This document shows, piece after piece, positions 58,040 to 64,000 of a DNA stretch of 64,000 bases. Numbering within the stretch: the stretch's first letter is position 1; the number at the start of each line of letters is the position of its first letter. The stretch comes from Tragulus kanchil (taxonomy: Eukaryota > Chordata > Mammalia > Artiodactyla > Tragulidae). Below the pieces are notes generated by a model. That model did no database searches and was not told the DNA's origin. It worked only from the letters and a program-made list of their open reading frames with translations. The DNA lies in the NCBI GenBank assembly GCA_022376925.1, contig JAIOJX010000001.1, forward strand, positions 34,938,170-35,002,169, given 5' to 3'. Made by a program: the position numbers and the translations under genes.

Positions 58040-59140
58040 GCAAGCCACTCCGGTATTCTTGCCTGGAGAATCCCATGGACAGAGGAGCCTGGCGGCCTAT
58101 GGTCCATAGGGTCTCAAAGAGACCTTTCTAGTATCTTTAGACTTATTCTGGGCTTGGGCATTCTGCTGTAGTTTTAGGCTAGCTTTAAACCCTTTCCCAT
58201 CTTCCTTCCTCTCAGCCTCTTGGCAGATGTCCGGGTGTGTCCTTTTCTCTTGCCACAAAGCCTAATCACGGGAGTATGACCCGTCATGCTGGGATTTCAT
58301 GATTTTTCTTTTACTCACAGTTATTTTGACTAGTTGGCCTTTCCATGTAAAGGTATGATGACGATGTGGCTTTTATGTTGATGCGCATTTTCCTTCTTAC
58401 TGGTTTGCGTATTTGGGGGAGGAAGCAATTTGAGGAAGGTCAGGATTATCTTCTGTTAGCTTCCATCTGATCTCGCGTGGCATTTTCTCTTATGTAACTG
58501 AGTGTATGCGTCAGTTAGTTCAGTGGCTCAGTCGCGTCTGACTCTTTGTGACCTCATGGACTGCAGTGCGCCAGGCTTCCCTGGCCTACACTACCTCCCG
58601 GAACTTGGTCTAACTCATGTCCATTGACTCAGTGGTGCCATTCAACCATCTCAACCTCTGTCATCCCTTTCTTTTTTTTTTCTTTTTTGTTTTGTTTTTT
58701 TCATTTTTATTTCACGGTTTACTTTTACAGAGTTTTGTTGTTTACCGATATGTATGATCCCAGATTAGTCATAAGCATATCCCCGCCCTTCTTCTTCTGC
58801 CTTCTATTTTCCTCAGCACCAGGGTCTTTTTGAATGAGTTGTGTGTATGCGTACATGTATAAAATTAAATGCACACACCAGTCGATTTTGATTCTATTTG
58901 CAGCGTAGAGGTCCCTTGAGTTGGCCATAGAAGTCACCCATATACTCGTTCAATAAGCGTTTTGCCCATAGGCATCCTTGGAAACACACTGGAGACTAGA
59001 GATCCCCTCTCAGGACCTCTAAATATTCTCCACTCTGAAGCAGGTTTATGAAGATGGACACAAAGACCACACTCACACTCCTCGAGCTGGCTGCAAAGAG
59101 TCTGCTAAGAAATGAGCCTGCAGCTGTCCATGCCCTGGAG
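58040..59140. repeat. Tandem duplication D10, copy B
   Basis: Near-identical to 56941-58039, beginning in mid-SINE. It continues into the complete first coding exon. Confidence 0.92.
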
Positions 59141-59341
59141 GAAATCCCAAGAGACCTCTTTGTTCCATTGCTCAACGCTGCCTTATTGGGTGGGCATAAG
59201 GAGGTGCTAAAGGCAATGGTGAGGGTCTGGCCTTTTCGCTGTCTCCATCTTGGGTCACTGAATGAAGGAGCGTCATGCTATGACATCCTGGAAGCCATGA
59301 TTGATGGTCTGCCGATCCCCTGGCCAGAACTCTTCCTCTAG
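59048..59341 (+). pseudogene. PRAME-like gene copy 2, first coding exon (complete)
   Basis: Same protein as 49666-49959 with the same terminal frame break into TAG at the donor, so the lesion is shared by both copies. See the copy 1 entry for the family features. Confidence 0.8.
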
Positions 59342-59763
59342 GTAAGGCTATGATCGGTAGAGAGGTAGGGAGTCCGTAGGAGGGTATGCTGTAGCCTGGG
59401 GCAGGGGTGGATGTAACCGTCATCTCCTGACAGTAGCCAGTGGTGAACGCTGCCGTCTTTGCAGAGCTACTGGTCCAGCACTTGGGGTCACCTTTGGGAT
59501 TTCAGTGTCGCACAGAGGTGCTTAGAGCATAGAGGCGATTGGGGGTACTATGAGTGGATTTGAGCACGGTTGCGTTTAGGTGGGACGGGCATCGAGACAG
59601 GGAAACTCCCGACTTGAAGGAAGTTTGGAGGTAAAGGATGAAGATGGTTATGAGGTACAAACTAGGTTTCAGGGGTTGTCTCCCTGATTCCCCTCATTGA
59701 TCTTGCTGGCTTCTGTTCAAATCAACTACCTCTCATGTGTTCTTTCTCCTCCTTTCCTTACAG

Positions 59764-60357
59764 GCAGTGCAAACTGAGGATCCTAGATTTGACACAGGAT
59801 GAAGACTCTCGAACAACATGCCCCCAGATCAGATTCCCTTTCTGTTTTCAGTCATGCACGTACTCTCAGCACTCTATCTTTAAATTAGAAGAAGCTCAGC
59901 ATAGGACCAGCCGTCTTGGGATGGGTCCTTCTGGGTCCGAGGTTCATTCAGTTCAGGAAACCATGGAATTAATAGTGGATATTTCGCTCAATAATAGCTT
60001 GAGAACAGAGCAGTTTCTCTCTTTGCTCTGCAGTAAAGTTCAGCAGAGCTCTGGGCTCTTGCACCTCTGCTGCAGAAGTTTGCAAATTCAGAAAACGTCT
60101 GCAAGGAGAAATTTCCTTCAGAATGTGGATCATGTGTGTGTTGATAAGCTGGAAATGGAACAGGTTTATCTGAGTGAGGTAAATGCTCTTTTGGCTCAGA
60201 TGATCCACGTGAGCAGCCTTAGTTTGTCTAACATCCACCTTAGCGTTTACAGGAGAAGGGATTTCAGGTCTTTTTTCACCTATGTTGGGCGGCTGCACCT
60301 CCATGAGCTCAACCTGTCTTCCTTCTGGCTCAAAGAAAGACTGCACAGTCTACTCAG
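59764..60357 (+). pseudogene. PRAME-like gene copy 2, second coding exon
   Basis: Identical in frame to 50382-50978 except for an in-frame 3-nt loss (one His of a His-His pair near 60296). Splice sites intact. Listed as pseudogene because of the shared first-exon break and the damage in the last exon. Confidence 0.8.
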
Positions 60358-60973
60358 GTGAGGGGGCAGAGAGGAACCTGGGTTCCCTGAACACCACTTT
60401 GTTGAGACAGAAGGGACCATGTTTGCATCTTCCTATGTTCCTTAGAGCCCATTTCTCCTTTCACCTCAGCGTAGACCCTGCTGGGAGTTTGAACCTAGCT
60501 GGGGAGAAGGGTACCTTAGGGTGAGGGGCAGTTGAGGTTAGTAAAGGCAGTTTTGCTCATTCACTGATCCATCCATTCAGTGAACACGAGAAGACAGTAG
60601 GAGAAGTCTGTAAATACATTGGTGAAAAAGACTCAGTCCTTCTCCTAGTGGACTTTACAGCTCTCTTGAGAGGCAGGGAGGCATTCAGAGAGAAACGTTG
60701 AGCTGTAGCACCAGTGCACTTGCCCACTGATGGACCATACGCATTAGGACTGCCAGATAGTTTTGCTCCTGTGTTTTCCCCAAGACTTAGACCCCGAGTG
60801 GAGAGCTGCGCATCTAGGAACTAGTCAAGGAAACCCTCAGGCAGTTGCCTTCTCAGACCTATCCTCACCAAACAAGTGAATCAGATCCAACACGGATTCT
60901 TTTGTATATACTAAGTGCACATGAGTGGTTCCCTTAATCTTTTCTGTAGCCCTGTGTAATCATTACTGCTGTG
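59895..60973. repeat. Tandem duplication D11, copy A
   Basis: Starts inside the second coding exon (CTCAGCATAGGACC) and ends in the following intron; repeated at 60974-62052 (offset 1079). Confidence 0.92.
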
Positions 60974-61437
60974 CTCAGCATAGGACCAGCCGTCTTGGGA
61001 TGGGTCCTTCTGGGTCGAGGTTCATTCAGTTCAGGAAACCATGGAATTAATAGTGGATATTTCGCTCAATAATAGCTTGAGAACAGAGCAGTTTCTCTCT
61101 TTGCTCTGCAGTAAAGTTCAGCAGAGCTCTGGGCTCTTGCACCTCTGCTGCAGAAGTTTGCAAATTCAGAAAACGTCTGCAAGGAGAAATTTCCTTCAGA
61201 ATGTGGATCATGTGTGTGTTGATAAGCTGGAAATGGAACAGGTTTATCTGAGTGAGGTAAATGCTCTTTTGGCTCAGATGATCCACGTGAGCAGCCTTAG
61301 TTTGTCTAACATCCACCTTAGCGTTTACAGGAGAAGGGATTTCAGGTCTTTTTTCACCTATGTTGGGCGGCTGCACCTACATGGGCTCAACCTGTCTTCC
61401 TTCTGGCTCAAAGAAAGACTGCACAGTCTACTCAGGT
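60974..61437 (+). pseudogene. 5'-truncated extra copy of the second PRAME-like coding exon
   Basis: Lacks the acceptor and the first 131 bases of the exon because D11 begins within it. The reading frame resumes at MELIVDISLNN (61041) and runs to the normal donor. It could not be spliced in normally. Two substitutions at LHLHGLNLSS distinguish it. Confidence 0.85.
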
Positions 61438-62052
61438 GAGGGGGCAGAGAGGAACCTGGGTTCCCTGAACACCACTTTGTTGAGACAGAAGGGACCATGT
61501 TTGCATCTTCCTATGTTCCTTAGAGCCCATTTCTCCTTTCACCTCAGCGGAGACCCTGCTGGGAGATTGGACCTAGCTGGGGAGAAGGGTACCTTAGGGT
61601 GAGGGGCAGTTGAGGTTAGTAAAGGCAGTTTTGCTCATTCACTGATCCATCCATTCAGTGAACACGAGAAGACAGTAGGAGAAGTCTGTAAATACATTGG
61701 TGAAAAGACTCAGTCCTTCTCCTAGTGGACTTTACAGCTCTCTTGAGAGGCAGGGAGGCATTCAGAGAGAAACGTTGAGCTGTAGCACCAGTGCACTTGC
61801 CCACTGATGGACCATACGCATTAGGACTGCCAGATAGTTTTGCTCCTGTGTTTTCCCCAAGACTTAGACCCCGAGTGGAGAGCTGCGCATCTAGGAACTA
61901 GTCAAGGAAACCCTCAGGCAGTTGCCTTCTCAGACCTATCCTCACCAAACAAGTGAATCAGATCCAACACGGATTCTTTTGTATATACTAAGTGCACATG
62001 AGTGGTTCCCTTAATCTTTTCTGTAGCCCTGTGTAATCATTACTGCTGTGCA
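60974..62052. repeat. Tandem duplication D11, copy B
   Basis: Near-copy of 59895-60973. It has a lost base near 61016 (GGGTCGAGG versus GGGTCCGAGG) and a few substitutions around 61376-61385 and 61550-61570. Confidence 0.92.
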
Positions 62053-62257
62053 CATTTTCAAGCTTAAAACCCTGTTCGTCAGATTGGTAAAGTAACGTTC
62101 TCAGGGTCACAAATCTGTATACTGATGCCAAAGTCCACATTGATAGCTACCTATTGGAAACTATGTTATACCAATTAATTCTAGAGCCTTAAGTACTTAA
62201 TATTCTGGGGTCGTTGTCATCATTTTTCTGAAATAACCTTGCTACTTCTCTCTTTAG

Positions 62258-62675
62258 GGTTCTTCCACCTCATATGAATGTATTGCATCTCGTTTCCTGT
62301 GACCTTTCTCTCAGAGATATCACTGTCCTTTCTGAGAGCTCTCAGATCACTCAGTTAAGGGTACTGAACCTCAATAACAACCAGATCTTCTCAGAAGCTC
62401 TTGAGCCCCTCCAGGTTCTGCTGGAGAAGGTCTCAGGTACCGTGCAACATCTGGAGATAAATGATTGTATGGTGACCGATTCTGCTCTCTCTGCCATCAT
62501 GCCAGCCCTGAGGCAGTGTACCCACCTCTCTGTTTTTAGCTTTGCCTTCAACCCCATTACAATGCCTGTGCTCAGGAGCCTTTTGCAGCACTTGACGTCC
62601 TTGCCAGAGCTGAAACTTGTCATTTACCCTGTTCCTGTCCACTGCTACCATGATTTGAATTTTCACAAAGCTTAG
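62258..62675 (+). pseudogene. PRAME-like gene copy 2, last coding exon (frameshifted)
   Basis: Matches 51803-52316 through the YPVP motif, then CYHDLNFHKA and a TAG at 62673-62675. Copy 1 reads on (CYQEGNFRESLDRQ). One base is missing near 62666 relative to copy 1, and further differences follow at the old stop (near 62757-62766). The last ~45 residues are lost. A candidate poly(A) signal lies at 62916-62921. Confidence 0.82.
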
Positions 62676-62921
62676 ACCGACAGAAACTTGCCGAAGTTGA
62701 AGCCCAGGTGAAGGCGATGCTGGAAATGGCAGACAGAAATGACATGAATTGGACACTTTTTGAGTGATTTCAACTGCATGAGGGCGGGTTTTACCACTGA
62801 CATATGGCTGTCTGTTAAAGGGTTGTTTTGCCTGAAACCCAAGTGTGCGGAGACACGTGTAGAACATTCTACTGTTGGATATGTAACTGACCTCTATAAA
62901 AGAGGAGTTTTAAGGAATAAA

Positions 62922-64000
62922 TTGAGGAATGTGAATGGTCTTCTGGATCTCTTGCACACTGCCCTCCGTGTCTTCTAGTTCGTAACTGCTGTTGGGTATG
63001 TAGTGCAAGCTGACCCCGTCCTAGTACATGCCATCATTTCCTGGTTGTCACCGACCGGTCCACTTACCCATTTATGGGCACCTGACACAAGTCAGATGAA
63101 TTGAAACGCTTCCTAGAGGTGGTAGCTATAGAGTGACTTTCCGCTCTAGGGATGTGCCAAGTTGCTGTGTTTCTGATAGCCTCAGGCTGTCTATGAGAAA
63201 CCATCTGCAAGAAAAAGACCCAAAGTATGCCCACTACCTAGTGGTATCTTCATCAGCATGTGGCTCCCTGAGTTCCAGGTTTCAGAACCCTGCTTCAGTT
63301 ATTCGCTCTTCCACATGCGTTTACCAAGCGTCTGGTATGATTTAGGTAGTTTTCCACATGCTAAGAAAGAGAAAGACCCTGATCTCTCTCAAAGTGTAGA
63401 CATTCCTGTCATCTACTAGTTGCCCCACAGCCGTTGAAAAAGTTGTTTCTCCCCCAGTCTTTTTTGTTCTTTCCCTTACGTAGTCTGATCAAATGATACT
63501 GGCCTCCTTTTCCTGTGGGATAGCTGCTCGGCCCTCACATCCTGGCTTAAATGTTGCCTTCGTAGGTAGGTTTTCTGTTTTCTCTTATTTCCCCATTGGA
63601 GTCAATTGATTCTGCTGTCTGTCTGTCTTAATGTAACATGGACATTTCCCTCATGGCGCACATTGTCCCGTGTGCCATCGTTCCCTCTGCTCTTCACTGG
63701 AGTGGCACTGTTCACACCCTAAACCTATGTCATTTCTGAGCTCCAGACACTTGGCACCTCTCAACTGTGATGTACCCAAGGTAAATGCACACTGTGCATC
63801 CAAGAGTTCGTAAGAAACCAAGGATGGAGATGAACTGACTCATCATTTACGTACGTTGTTTACATGGTGAAATGACAACATACCGCATACCAAAGACGCG
63901 AAAGATAAGAGAATGGAGGATCTTTATATTGTTATGTGTTAAAGTGAGTGTTGTATGTCAAACACTGAAACCCCAAACCTTTATTTTAACAAAGCATTTT
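62922..64000. other. 3' flank of PRAME-like copy 2
   Basis: Near-identical to 52471-53549; ends at the window edge, still within block B. No gene recognised. Confidence 0.6.

Larger units (their letters stand above)
55070..64000. repeat. Segmental duplication, block B (PRAME-like unit 2, continues past the window)
   Basis: Direct repeat of 46.78-53.55 kb. It contains two extra internal tandem copies (D10, D11). Almost all length differences from block A are short deletions in B at homopolymers or short repeats. Confidence 0.9.

Overview
This is mammalian DNA, most likely from the X chromosome of a ruminant (Bovidae). The repeats show the clade: BovB (RTE) LINE fragments, Bov-tA/BovA2 SINEs and long cetartiodactyl tRNA-Glu-type (CHR-like) SINEs are spread among L1 fragments. 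The genes point to the region syntenic with human Xq22: an ARMCX5 gene on the minus strand lies head-to-head with a beta-thymosin-15 gene on the plus strand, followed by PRAME-family genes. Cattle, sheep, goat or another bovid cannot be told apart by eye. ORF length alone is a poor guide here, because most open frames are repeat remnants or GC-rich chance frames.

Layout. 0-20 kb is gene-poor: a CpG-rich stretch (471-1093), LINE/SINE debris and no recognisable gene. 20.4-24.7 kb holds ARMCX5 (minus): a coding exon at 20421-21881, a broken remnant of its usual N-terminus upstream, and a CpG/GC-box promoter with a likely exon 1 donor near 24.62 kb. 28.9-33.45 kb holds the thymosin beta-15 gene (plus): a CCAAT/GC-box promoter, an untranslated exon 1, an ATG-bearing exon 2 (present twice through a 1.09 kb tandem duplication) and a terminal exon 3. 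33-46 kb is retroelement-rich: L1, a BovB interrupted by two SINEs with clear target-site duplications, and an antisense endogenous retrovirus env/LTR remnant. 46-64 kb holds two head-to-tail copies of a segment of about 8.3 kb, each with a CpG promoter and a PRAME-like gene of three coding exons. The second copy continues past the window end.

Two things dominate the window. First, eleven near-perfect direct tandem duplications, each 1.0-1.2 kb, are scattered along 64 kb with unrelated content and arbitrary breakpoints. They cut through SINEs, L1s and exons alike. This looks more like uncollapsed contig overlaps or gap-fill than biology, but it needs read-level checking. Second, several genes carry small frame-changing deletions: a 4-nt loss just after the thymosin start, apparent 1-nt and 4-nt losses in the ARMCX5 N-terminus, and a frame break at the end of PRAME-like exon 2. 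Each could be real evolution or consensus error.

I found no operon, CRISPR array, structural RNA gene or clearly undescribed system. The best biological leads are the possible N-terminally shortened thymosin that lacks the SDKP start, and the tandem X-linked PRAME-like cluster whose copies share a promoter.
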